Made by a program: the position numbers and the translations under genes. Below are positions 16,796 to 24,660 of a stretch of DNA of 64,000 bases, in pieces (position 1 is the stretch's first letter; the number at the start of each line of letters is the position of its first letter). The notes beneath the pieces were generated by a model, which saw only the letters and a program-made list of their open reading frames with translations, made no database searches and had not been told where the DNA came from. This DNA is from Sphaerobacter thermophilus DSM 20745 (GTDB taxonomy: Bacteria; Chloroflexota; Chloroflexia; Thermomicrobiales; Thermomicrobiaceae), in the NCBI RefSeq assembly GCF_000024985.1, contig NC_013524.1:62001-126000 (forward strand), in the 5' to 3' direction.

Positions 16796-17115
16796 GGATG
16801 CCTCCCATTCGCGCGGTTGTGGGATATCCAAGGGCAGCCTACTCCTACGCCGACCGCAGGGGCATCACATTGCCTGATGCGTTGTGTCAGGCTCGTGACA
16901 TATCGGGAGATAGCAGAATCGCTGTTCGTTGATGCCGTTGCGGTAGTCAAGACCACCGCATCAGGCACGAGGTCGGCGGCGACCCAGGGGGGTATGTTCG
17001 CCTGTCCGGCACTCCGGGTTGTCATGCGTCATGCGTCCCCCTCACCCCCGGCCCCTCTCTCACCAGGGGAAAGGGGAGAATGACGCATGACGTATGACGC
17101 ATGACGCATGACGGC
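16796..17115. other. intergenic region upstream of the DUF998 gene, holding repeat copy 2
   Basis: These 320 bases hold the promoter side of the DUF998 gene and, from 17020, a dispersed repeat. No gene is seen. Confidence 0.5.
17020..17112. repeat. heptad-flanked CCCCTCACCCC palindrome, copy 2
   Basis: The left side reads GTC-ATGCGTC-ATGCGTC. The centre is CCCCCTCACCCCCGGCCCC ... AGGGGAAAGGGGAG. The right side is five 7-base units ATGACGC-ATGACGT-ATGACGC-ATGACGC-ATGACGG. Thus the centre is an imperfect palindrome and the flanking heptads are inverted relative to each other. It lies just past the chaB-like stop codon. Confidence 0.75.
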
Positions 17116-17334
17116 TTACTCATCCTCCGACGGACCCTCGACCCACTTCCCGGTCTGCTCGTCCTTGTGGTACTTGCGCTTGAGGGCGCCCCAGGCGATC
17201 CGGTGGGCGCGGGCTTCGTCGTGTCCGTACTGCTCGTAGGCCGAGTTGAACGCCTCTTTGTAGATGCCTTCGGCGTGCGGTGGCAGCGCGTCGCGGACGC
17301 TCTCCGGTAGATCTGATCGGCGCTTGTAGGGCAT
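17116..17334 (-). CDS. ChaB family protein
   Basis: This 72-residue protein matches the ChaB pattern: MPYKRRSDLPESVRDALPPH, then AEGIYKEAFNSAYEQY, HRIAWGALKRKYHK and a short acidic tail. ChaB was named as a putative cation transport regulator, but its biochemical role is not settled. An AAAGGAG ribosome site lies 8-10 bases before the ATG at 17334. It is transcribed divergently from the phosphatase-fold gene, 151 bases away. Confidence 0.88.
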   Translation of the reverse strand: MPYKRRSDLPESVRDALPPHAEGIYKEAFNSAYEQYGHDEARAHRIAWGALKRKYHKDEQTGKWVEGPSEDE

Positions 17335-17485
17335 GACGTGTGCTCCTTTCGTCGTACCGATCACCGAAGGTTCTGGCAATCGAGGTGCCAGGGGCCAGCC
17401 GTATACTGGGTGACAACGCAATCGGACATATGACTCGCCGATGACTCGCCGGGCCAGAGGCGCGGCGGAGAGGGAGGGACGAGCG

Positions 17486-18751
17486 ATGCGGTACCACGAT
17501 GAGCCGGAGCCCGTCCGTGCGCTCCTTGAGCGCCAGCGCCTGGATCCGTCCTTCCCCACCTGGGTCCGGCCGAGCTACGACGGCTACGGCGTGGTGAACC
17601 TGCCCTGGACGGTGCTCGATATCCTCGGCGCACCGGTGGAGGGAACGCCGCTGGCGCCGGAGCTGGTGCCGGCGGCGTTGCGCGACGGTGTGCGCGTGGT
17701 CGTCCTGATCGTTGTCGATGCGCTCGCCTACTTCCAGCTCCGGGAGGGGATGCGCGCGGGCGACACGCCGGTCCTGGCGCGAGTGTGGGAAGAGGGGACG
17801 GCCTTCGCGCTCACGTCGACCTTTCCGTCGACCACCGTGGCGGCGCTCACCGCGCTTCAGACCGGCGTCCCGCCGTCCCAGCACGGGATGGTGGCGTACA
17901 CCTGCTACCTGCGCGAGTTCGGGATGCTGAGCAACCTGATCCGTTTCAGCCCGGTCGGCCGCTTCGACAGCTATGCTGCGACGGGGTTCGATCCAGGCAC
18001 GTTCCTCCCGGTGCCGACGATCTACGAGCGCGCCGCGGCAGCCGGCGTCGCGGCGGAGATGATCAACTACCGCTCCTTCCAGCACAGCCCGCTGACCCGG
18101 ATCCAGGGGCGAGGCGCGGCGTACCGCGGCTACCGGACGCTGGGCGAGTTCGGCACCGTGATCCGGCGAGCGGTCGCTGAGCCCGGGCGGCGGCTGATCT
18201 TCGCCTACTGGCCGATGATTGACCTGATCGGTCACATCGAGGGCCCGGAGGGGGAGACGTCGCGAGCGGATCTGCGCCTGCTGGATGCGCTGCTGGGGCG
18301 AGAGGTGTTCGATCAGGCGCGAGACGACGTCCTCTTCATCCTGACGGCGGACCACGGGCAGATTCAACTCGATCCAGACCAGGTGCTCAGCCTCAATGAG
18401 GTGCCGGATCTCCTCGCGGATCTACGGGTGCCACCGGCCGGGGAGCGGCGGGTGGGCTATTTCCATCCACGCGCCGGGCGGGAGGAAGCGGTGCGGGAGC
18501 GCCTACGTGAACTGGCCGGTGAACGCGGTGTGGTCGTCGAGGGCGCGGAACTGCTGGACCAGGAGCTAGTCGGCCCGGGGCCGTTGTACCCGGAGGTGCC
18601 GTCGCGCGTTGGGGAACTGGTACTGCTCGCGCGCGGTCCGGCGACATTCCCCTACAGCGCAGCGGGCGATCCGGCCGAACCGATGCTGGGGGCGCACGGA
18701 GGGCTGGAGGCCGAGGAGATGCTCGTGCCCTGCCTGCTGTGGCGGCGCTGA
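17486..18751 (+). CDS. alkaline-phosphatase superfamily phosphodiesterase/nucleotide pyrophosphatase
   Basis: This 421-residue protein has the fold markers of type I phosphodiesterases. VVVLIVVDALAYF holds the first metal Asp, TSTFPSTTVAALTALQTGVP holds the nucleophilic Thr, QHGMVAY follows, and YWPMIDLIGHIEG, TADHGQ and the terminal HGGLEAEEMLVPCL supply the remaining metal ligands. No signal peptide or membrane helix is seen, so it should act in the cytoplasm. The substrate could be a nucleotide, a phospholipid or a phosphonate. GGGAGGG 6-7 bases before the ATG at 17486 supports that start. It is probably monocistronic. Confidence 0.85.
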   Translation: MRYHDEPEPVRALLERQRLDPSFPTWVRPSYDGYGVVNLPWTVLDILGAPVEGTPLAPELVPAALRDGVRVVVLIVVDALAYFQLREGMRAGDTPVLARVWEEGTAFALTSTFPSTTVAALTALQTGVPPSQHGMVAYTCYLREFGMLSNLIRFSPVGRFDSYAATGFDPGTFLPVPTIYERAAAAGVAAEMINYRSFQHSPLTRIQGRGAAYRGYRTLGEFGTVIRRAVAEPGRRLIFAYWPMIDLIGHIEGPEGETSRADLRLLDALLGREVFDQARDDVLFILTADHGQIQLDPDQVLSLNEVPDLLADLRVPPAGERRVGYFHPRAGREEAVRERLRELAGERGVVVEGAELLDQELVGPGPLYPEVPSRVGELVLLARGPATFPYSAAGDPAEPMLGAHGGLEAEEMLVPCLLWRR

Positions 18752-19130
18752 GCGTAGGAAATCGCGTTAAAAGCGACACGGAGCGCTGGGGGACACAGGC
18801 GCTCCGCGTCAAGGGAAGGGAAGGGATTGGGTTCCGGGTCGTCGGCGGGGGTGCCGCGTCCCGGTATTACGTAGTCTACCTGTTTGACATAAACCTGTCA
18901 AGACCACTCCCCGACCTGGCAGGTTCCGGTTCAGTGATGCAAACGGCGTGCCACCCCTGTGACCTTGCGTCAGATTGAAGATCGGCCGCCGCGTATCTAC
19001 GGACTTATGCGGGTGTCGGCGGCCGTTTACGGCGCACTGAAACATGGGATGGAGATCGTTGCGGTCGGAAGGGGGAGGGGGCGAGGATGGGGACTCAGCC
19101 CCCTCCCGGGGGGTTGTGGGGTGGGATGTG
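18752..19130. other. intergenic region between convergent genes
   Basis: These 379 bases lie between two 3' ends. A symmetric TTGACA-6-TGTCAA is at 18884-18901, and CCCCCTCCCGGGGG, a short possible terminator for the beta-helix gene, is near 19100-19115. No gene is supported. Confidence 0.45.
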
Positions 19131-21524
19131 CTACGGATACGGCGTGCCGTAGCGCTGGTGCAGCGCCCAGGCGCCGATGCGGCCGAGCAGCACGTCGAAC
19201 CGCGGCGGGAACTCGCCGGGGTGCCACTCGAAGCGCGCCCGCTCGAAGTACTGCACCGTGTAGAGCTCGCCGGTATCGGGGTTCCGCTCGACGAACTCCT
19301 CGCTGATCGGATAGCCGTAGATCGCCAACCCTCCGAACGCCTCCCAGTAGGACCGGAAGCCGAAACAGAGGTTGTGGCCGGTCGCTTCGAAGTAGGTGCA
19401 GCTATCCGCCGCGCCGGGATTCGCCCGCTGGAACGGCGGTTCGTCGCCGCGCCCGGCGGTCATGTCGCGCCCGAGCAGGCCGAGGAGGACGTCGTAGCGC
19501 TCCGGCCAGACGCCGGGATGCCACTCAAAGCGGGCGCGCTCGAAGTACTGAACGGTCAAGCCGTTCTCGACGAACTCCTCGGTCACCGGGTAGCCGAAGG
19601 TCGCCAGGCCACCGAAGTTCTCCCAGTAGGAGCGGAACCCGGCGCAGAGGTTGTGCTGCGTCTGGGGGAAGAAGATGCAGCCAGCCTTCGGCTCAGCAGG
19701 CTGAGCCGGCGGGAACTGACCGGGCGGCGGTGAAACCACGGTCCAGGTGATCTCCACGCTGTCGCTCAGGTCGGTTCCAGCCACCGTCGCCGTCACCGTG
19801 TCGTCCCCCTCGTAGGTGCCGGTGTAGCTGAAGGTGGCCTCGCCGTCCTCGTTCGTAGTTCCCTCGCCGGACTCGTCGTGGATGCCGTCGACGTCGAACT
19901 GCACCGTCACATCGGCGACCGGATCGCCCTCGGCGTCCGTGACTGTCGCGGTCAGGGTGACCTCCTCACCGGCCGTGGGCGAAGTGTTCGAGGCCACGAG
20001 TTCGATCGCTTCGACCGCGGGCGGCGGTGAAACCACGGTCCAGGTGATCTCCACGCTGTCGCTCAGGTCGGTTCCGGCCACCGTTGCGGTTACCGTGTCC
20101 GTTCCGGCGAAGGAGCCGGTGTAGCTGAAGGTGGCTTCGCCGTCCTCGTTCGTGGTTCCCTCGCCGGACTCGTCGTGGATGCCGTCGACGTCGAACTGCA
20201 CCGTCACATCGGCGACCGGATCGCCCTCGGCGTCCGTGACTGTCGCGGTCAGGGTGACCTCCTCACCGGCCGTGGGCGAAGTGTTCGAGGCCACGAGTTC
20301 GATCGCTTCGACCGCGGGCGGTGGGGTGGGCGTGCTGACGATCGTGACGGACGTCTCGACCGTTTGAGCATCGACCGTGGCGGAGATCGTCGCCTCGCCG
20401 GCGGCCTCGGCGGTAAAGGTCGTGGTGGCCGCGCCGGCTGCGGTGCTGGTGTTCGCCGGGTCGAGCGTGCCGGCGTCCGCAGGATCGACGTCGAAGTCCA
20501 CCAGGATGCCGTTGGGCACCGTGCCGTCGCTGCTGGTGTCGTCGCCGTCGCTGTTGGTCGTGAGCGATGCGGTGACGGTCGCCTCCTCGCCGCTCTCGAG
20601 CTCGGCGGTGTCGGTCGTCACCGTGAGGGTGAGCCACGGGTCGAGGTTCACTGGGCCGGCAACGGTGTTGCAGCCGTCCTCACCGGGACCCGCGTTACAG
20701 CCCCACCAGTTGTTGGTGGCGTCGAGGACCGTCGTTGACTGGTTGTTGATCCCCATGCCATCGACGTTGCCCGCGATGCGGTTGAACGCGATGCGGTTGC
20801 CACTCCCAGTGAATTCCGAGAGGAAACGGATCCCGGCACCGCCCTCCGGCTCCAGGGACTTGACGTTGTTGCCGGTGATGTTGTTCGAGGCGATGGTGAC
20901 GTTGTCTGCTCGCGCCTCGAGCAGGATACCGTTCCCGTTGCCGCTGATGGTGTTATTGGTGATGGTGGCGCCGTCAACCCCCGAGGACACGTAGATTCCC
21001 GTCGGGTAACCAGTGATGACCGTGTTCCGGACCGTCGAGCCGCTGCCCTGGTAGCCCCAAGCGATCGCGATCGAGTTTTCTACCCCTGCCGGTCTCCGGA
21101 TGGTGAAGCCCTCGATCGTCGTATCGGCGCTTGTCAGGGTGATGGTATAGGACTTGTTCCCCGCAACACCGGTGATGCTCGTGCGGTCGACGCCGGCGCC
21201 GCTGAGCGTCAGGCCGCTCTTGTCGGCCGGCAGCGTAAGGTCCTCACGGTAGGTACCGGCCCCAACGTGGATCGTGTCGCCGCTCTCGGCCACGTCGATC
21301 GCGTGCTGGATCGTGGCGCACGGGTTGTCCTCGTCGAGGCAGTCATTGCCGTCGTCATCCCCACCGACGGCGACCCAGCGGTCTGCCTGGGCGCTGGCCG
21401 GCCCGGCAGGAACCAGTGCCGCGCCGAGTGCGGCGATCAGCGCCAGGACGCTGACCAGCCTGATGGCGCGCGCCAGCACACCGCTCGGGCGTCGCGCGCG
21501 CCGCGCCCGAACCGAACTCACCAT
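19131..21524 (-). CDS. large secreted beta-helix protein with Ig-like repeats and two C-terminal wall-type modules
   Basis: This 797-residue exported protein has a signal peptide (LVSVLALIAALGAALVPAG, cleaved near ASAQA). It has a right-handed beta-helix of ~230 residues (GGDDDGNDCLDEDNPCATIQ onward, many NNTISGNGNG-type turns) and a short Ig-like region. Two near-identical ~99-residue Big-1-like domains follow (ELVASNTSPTAGEEVTLTAT). The C-terminus has two ~85-residue units with GHNLC.GFRSYWE.FGGLA.Y, GYP.SEEFVE and VQYFERARFEWHPG. The last units share the GYP-x-E...VQ.FER core with the proteins at 4093 and 38453. A cell-surface or adhesin-like role is inferred. GAGGGACAG precedes the ATG. 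Confidence 0.82.
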   Translation of the reverse strand: MVSSVRARRARRPSGVLARAIRLVSVLALIAALGAALVPAGPASAQADRWVAVGGDDDGNDCLDEDNPCATIQHAIDVAESGDTIHVGAGTYREDLTLPADKSGLTLSGAGVDRTSITGVAGNKSYTITLTSADTTIEGFTIRRPAGVENSIAIAWGYQGSGSTVRNTVITGYPTGIYVSSGVDGATITNNTISGNGNGILLEARADNVTIASNNITGNNVKSLEPEGGAGIRFLSEFTGSGNRIAFNRIAGNVDGMGINNQSTTVLDATNNWWGCNAGPGEDGCNTVAGPVNLDPWLTLTVTTDTAELESGEEATVTASLTTNSDGDDTSSDGTVPNGILVDFDVDPADAGTLDPANTSTAAGAATTTFTAEAAGEATISATVDAQTVETSVTIVSTPTPPPAVEAIELVASNTSPTAGEEVTLTATVTDAEGDPVADVTVQFDVDGIHDESGEGTTNEDGEATFSYTGSFAGTDTVTATVAGTDLSDSVEITWTVVSPPPAVEAIELVASNTSPTAGEEVTLTATVTDAEGDPVADVTVQFDVDGIHDESGEGTTNEDGEATFSYTGTYEGDDTVTATVAGTDLSDSVEITWTVVSPPPGQFPPAQPAEPKAGCIFFPQTQHNLCAGFRSYWENFGGLATFGYPVTEEFVENGLTVQYFERARFEWHPGVWPERYDVLLGLLGRDMTAGRGDEPPFQRANPGAADSCTYFEATGHNLCFGFRSYWEAFGGLAIYGYPISEEFVERNPDTGELYTVQYFERARFEWHPGEFPPRFDVLLGRIGAWALHQRYGTPYP
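19731..20324. repeat. tandem 297-bp duplication inside the beta-helix protein gene
   Basis: Two copies begin with TGAAACCACGGTCCAGGTGA at 19731 and 20028, exactly 297 bases (99 codons) apart. They are almost identical, differing mainly in the ~100 bases nearest each start. They encode the two Big-1-like domains. The similarity suggests recent duplication or ongoing gene conversion. Confidence 0.85.
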
Positions 21525-22009
21525 GAACTGTCCCTCGCTTCCTACTCCGCCGCCGCGGTCCACAACGTGCCACCAGGACCAAGGGCGGGCCCCGAGCTGT
21601 GGTGTTGTCGCTCTGCTGGAGTCCTACGGTGTCTGTCGACGCACGGGGGGCTGCGGCGGTCCACGTGCCATCGTGGTGCGGGAACGAACCGGGGCCAGAC
21701 GCCGGACGAGTGTGCCGCGTACGCTCATCGGTCGACATCCTCCTGTCCAGCACTCGCGTGCGCGTGGTTTCTTCACACCGTTGACGACGACTGCGGACAG
21801 GATGATCTGTGATCGTTGCAACATCTGTGCCAGCTTCCGCGTTTGTTTCGCGCTGACGCATCGGGCGGGTTACCCGCCGGCCACGAATGTACGGCAGGCA
21901 GGTTCCCTTCCGGTTCCCGGTGAGCACTGGAGTGGGATTGGAGGGTACACAGAGTGAAGAAGCGTTTGGGGTGCCGGGCCGGGGCATTGCGCCCCGGCCC
22001 GGCCGCGGA
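21525..22009. other. 485-bp intergenic region
   Basis: It holds the upstream region of the beta-helix gene and, at its right end, a terminator hairpin for the M20D gene. GGCGGGTTACCCGCC near 21866-21880 is a further short palindrome. Short open frames here have no ribosome site or recognisable motif. Confidence 0.45.
21973..22003 (-). terminator. GC hairpin after the M20D hydrolase gene
   Basis: GCCGGGCCGGGGC, an ATTGC loop and GCCCCGGCCCGGC give a 13-bp perfect stem just beyond the stop codon at 22010 on the minus strand. A T-tract is lacking. Confidence 0.65.
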
Positions 22010-23197
22010 CTACTCGGAGCCGTTCAAGTAAGCGAGGGTGGCGCGGATCAGTGTCTCCACACCGATCGGGAGCACTTGCTCGTCGATGTCGAAGCGCGGG
22101 TGGTGGTGGCCAAACGTCTTCCCGGTGCCCTCATTGCTGGAACCGACGAAGAAGTAGCAGCCCGGCGCGGCCTCCAGGAAGAAGCTCATGTCCTCGGAGC
22201 CCATCGTCGGTGTGGCCTCGACCACGTTCTCCGACCCGACCACCTCAGCCGCTGCGGCTCGCACGATCTCGGTCATGGCCGGATCGTTCACCGTCGCCGG
22301 GACGCCGAAGCTGTACTCGACCTCCGCTTCAGCCCCCATCGCCTCCGCGATAGAGCGGATCAGCGCCGGCACCCGCTCGCTGAGGTGGCGGCGGACTTCC
22401 TTGTCGAAGGTGCGCACGGTGCCTTCAAGCTCCGCGTGGCTGGCGATGATGTTGCTGGCGGTTCCGGCGTGGAGCTGGCCGACGGTGACGACCGCGGACT
22501 CCAGCGGCGGAACCTCGCGGCTGACGAGCGACTGGAGCGTGACGACGGTCTGGGAAGCGATGAGCGTCGCGTCGATGCCGCGGTGCGGCTCGGCGGCATG
22601 GGCGCCGCGGCCGCGGATGACCGCTCGGAATACGTCGCCGGAGGCCATCAGCGGGCCGGACCGAACGCCGATCACGCCGACGGGCAGGTTCTGCCACACG
22701 TGCAGGCCGAAGCAGGCATCGACGGGAGGATCCGCCATCGCCCCTGCCTCGATCATCTCCTTGGCGCCGCTGACGATCTCCTCGGCGGGCTGGAAGGCGA
22801 ACGTGACGTTCCCGGCGATCTCCTCGCGCATCCCGGCGAGCACCGTCGCCACCCCGAGCAGAATGGCGGTGTGGGCGTCATGGCCGCAGGCGTGCATCAC
22901 GCCCGGATTCTGCGAGCGGTAGGGGACGTCGTTCTCCTCCTCGATCGGCAGGGCGTCCATGTCCGCCCGCAGGAGCACCGTGCGGCCGGGCCGCCCGCCG
23001 CGTAGCACGCCGACCACTCCGGTTCGCCCCACGCCGGTGCGCACCTCCAGACCCAGCTCGCGCAACCGCTCGGCGACCACTCGGGCGGTGTTCTCCTCCT
23101 GGAAGGCCAGTTCCGGGTGCTGGTGGAAGTAGCGCCGGTCCTCGATCAGTTGCGGCGTCAGCCGCTCGACCTCCTGGTCAATCATGCGTCCCGTCAC
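22010..23197 (-). CDS. M20D amidohydrolase (hippurate/IAA-amino acid hydrolase type)
   Basis: This ~395-residue cytoplasmic metal hydrolase has RYFHQHPELAFQEENTA, LLRADMDALPIEEEND, the metal cysteine/histidine motif HACGHDAHTAILLG, FQPAEE, a dimerisation domain starting GRGAHAAEPHRGIDAT, and TMGSEDMSFF plus GHHHPRFDIDE at the end. This set is diagnostic for M20D enzymes that remove acyl groups from amino acids (hippuricase, N-acetyl-diaminopimelate deacetylase relatives). The GTG at 23197 has AAAGGAACG upstream; ATG 23185 is the alternative. The substrate is unknown. No operon partner is seen. Confidence 0.88.
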   Translation of the reverse strand: MTGRMIDQEVERLTPQLIEDRRYFHQHPELAFQEENTARVVAERLRELGLEVRTGVGRTGVVGVLRGGRPGRTVLLRADMDALPIEEENDVPYRSQNPGVMHACGHDAHTAILLGVATVLAGMREEIAGNVTFAFQPAEEIVSGAKEMIEAGAMADPPVDACFGLHVWQNLPVGVIGVRSGPLMASGDVFRAVIRGRGAHAAEPHRGIDATLIASQTVVTLQSLVSREVPPLESAVVTVGQLHAGTASNIIASHAELEGTVRTFDKEVRRHLSERVPALIRSIAEAMGAEAEVEYSFGVPATVNDPAMTEIVRAAAAEVVGSENVVEATPTMGSEDMSFFLEAAPGCYFFVGSSNEGTGKTFGHHHPRFDIDEQVLPIGVETLIRATLAYLNGSE

Positions 23198-23458
23198 CGT
23201 TTCCGTTCCTTTCCTCTCAGTCGGATGATTCGACCGGAGCATCATAGCGCCCTCCGCTGCCAGCCGGAATGTCTCGTGCACGCAGACGGCGAGATCATGG
23301 TCGATGTGGACTCAGAAGGAAGTCGGCCAGGCTGACGAGGAGTAGCGGATTCGTGATCTCTCCGAGGAGGAGTTCGGGGGAGGTCGCTGAATCGAGGGAC
23401 GCATTACGCGCCAGTAACAAACAAGGGCAGAGCGCCCCGCCTGTCACCCGTCTCAACT

Positions 23459-23896
23459 CTACTCCGAGTCGTATACTTCCAGGTGTTCCCTGATCCATTC
23501 TGCGATCTGGTCCACCGTGAGCTGGTGCTTTGCGACGTTGATCAGAAGGGAGAACTTCTCGTCTTCGGTCGCTACGATCCTCCAACCGTTCGCGGCTAGA
23601 AACCCCTCCGCCACCACACTGGCAATTCGCTTGTTGCCGTCGATAAACGGGTGTCCCCGGATCAACCCCCAAAGCAGGTGTGCCGCCTGCATGACCAGAT
23701 CAGCGCCCGCGTAAAACGCCGCCTGGCGCGGTCGCTGGAGTGCCGAATCGAGCACATCCCTGTCTCGGACATAATTCGGCGCGGCCTCTGGGGGGATCCC
23801 GGTCACATCGGCATAAAGCTTAAGGACATCCTCGACCGTCGGATAAACGGGCGCCCCCCAGCACTCGCGCCCCTTGCTAGGACTCACCTCGGTCAT
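23459..23896 (-). CDS. doc: Doc-type Fic-fold toxin
   Basis: This 145-residue protein has the Fic motif in Doc form, HPFIDGNKRIASVVAEGFLA (residues ~81-100), with Lys where AMP-transferring Fic enzymes have Gly. Doc toxins phosphorylate elongation factor Tu and stop translation. The N-terminal YPTVEDVLKLYADVTGIP and middle AAFYAGADLVMQAAHLLWGL are typical of the family. The ATG at 23896 overlaps the antitoxin gene by 20 bases, so expression is coupled. The antitoxin is AbrB-like rather than the classical Phd. Coding sequence here looks slightly less GC-rich than its neighbours, which fits acquisition by transfer. Confidence 0.85.
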   Translation of the reverse strand: MTEVSPSKGRECWGAPVYPTVEDVLKLYADVTGIPPEAAPNYVRDRDVLDSALQRPRQAAFYAGADLVMQAAHLLWGLIRGHPFIDGNKRIASVVAEGFLAANGWRIVATEDEKFSLLINVAKHQLTVDQIAEWIREHLEVYDSE

Positions 23897-24134
23897 ACCG
23901 CTTCAGCCGCTCGTACAGCTCGCGGTTCCGCTCAATCACCCTGCGCGACGCCTCAAGGAAATCGTGCCGGGCCCGCGGCGTGATCGCGACTGGCTCGACA
24001 ATGAGGCATCCGTTCTGCTCGTCGGCTGTCACCTGGACATGCGACCCAATCTCCAGGTTGAACTTCTTCACCAGGTCGGGCGGCAACGTAATCACGGTGC
24101 TGTTGCCGTCACGACGCACCTTCACCAGCGCCAC
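23877..24134 (-). CDS. AbrB/MazE-type antitoxin
   Basis: This 85-residue protein starts with a swapped-hairpin DNA-binding domain (VKVRRDGNSTVITLPPDLVK then LEIGSHVQVTADEQNG). A charged helical tail (ARHDFLEASRRVIERNRELY) probably wraps the toxin. The GTG at 24134 is chosen because GGGAGG lies 6 bases upstream; in-frame ATGs further up have no site and would overrun the palindromes described below. It overlaps and precedes doc, the normal antitoxin-first order. Autoregulation through the upstream inverted repeats is inferred. Confidence 0.82.
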   Translation of the reverse strand: MALVKVRRDGNSTVITLPPDLVKKFNLEIGSHVQVTADEQNGCLIVEPVAITPRARHDFLEASRRVIERNRELYERLKRYDRGES

Positions 24135-24660
24135 AGCAGTCCTCCCATCTTCCGTACTCTCGGAAGTGGGGACGGTCACCATAGTCCCCACGCGAGGGTG
24201 CCATGCAAGGGTGACGTTGTCAACTCATCCGTGACGTTCGTCTGTCGCCTCGCGTGACTTCGTGGTGGCTGGCGACGCGGCGTGGTGATGACGCCTCCTA
24301 CTGTCTGGTGATCTGCAACTGGGGGGCGCCTGATTCGCGATCGCCCCGAGGAGGCGTTGGAGTAAGGAGAGGCGCTGAAGGGGTCACGATGTGCCCGAAC
24401 ATGCGCCAGGCGATAGCAGAATCATGTCCGGCCGTCGGCGCCGGTCCAGGCGTCTGGGGAGATGGTGTGGGCGCGGTATCCTAAGTAGGCATTAATCGCG
24501 CGGCGTGCCGCGACAGCGGGGGCAGGACGCCGCGCCGCGTGAACCCGGGGGATTGGCGAGGCCGCTGAGCCCGACGGTAGGGCCACGAGCGGCCGATTGA
24601 GGGGGAGGCGTGAGGGCAGGGCGCCCGGTCGCTGAGCCTTCCTGGGAGGGCCGAACCGTT
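24135..24660. other. 526-bp divergent intergenic region
   Basis: It separates the antitoxin gene (minus) from the first GNAT-like gene (plus). Besides the antitoxin palindromes, it must hold the promoter of the five-gene biosynthetic cluster. No gene, riboswitch or tRNA was recognised. Confidence 0.45.
24149..24190. promoter_or_regulatory. two inverted repeats upstream of the antitoxin gene
   Basis: CTTCCG-TACTCT-CGGAAG (24149-24166) and TGGGGAC-10-GTCCCCA (24167-24190) lie back to back, 15-56 bases upstream of the GTG start. Adjacent operators of this kind are usual for autoregulated toxin-antitoxin operons. No binding evidence exists. Confidence 0.5.

Noticed and set aside
17085-17112. Heptad repeats as a possible CRISPR array
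   Set aside because: Units are 7 bases with no spacers.
17120-18367. Long open frame on the minus strand across the phosphatase-fold gene
   Set aside because: It is Arg/Glu/His-rich mirror coding typical of high-GC DNA, while the plus strand has all metal-site motifs.
18884-18901. TTGACA-6-TGTCAA as a promoter or operator
   Set aside because: It lies between two gene 3' ends with nothing downstream to transcribe; kept only as a note in the intergenic entry.
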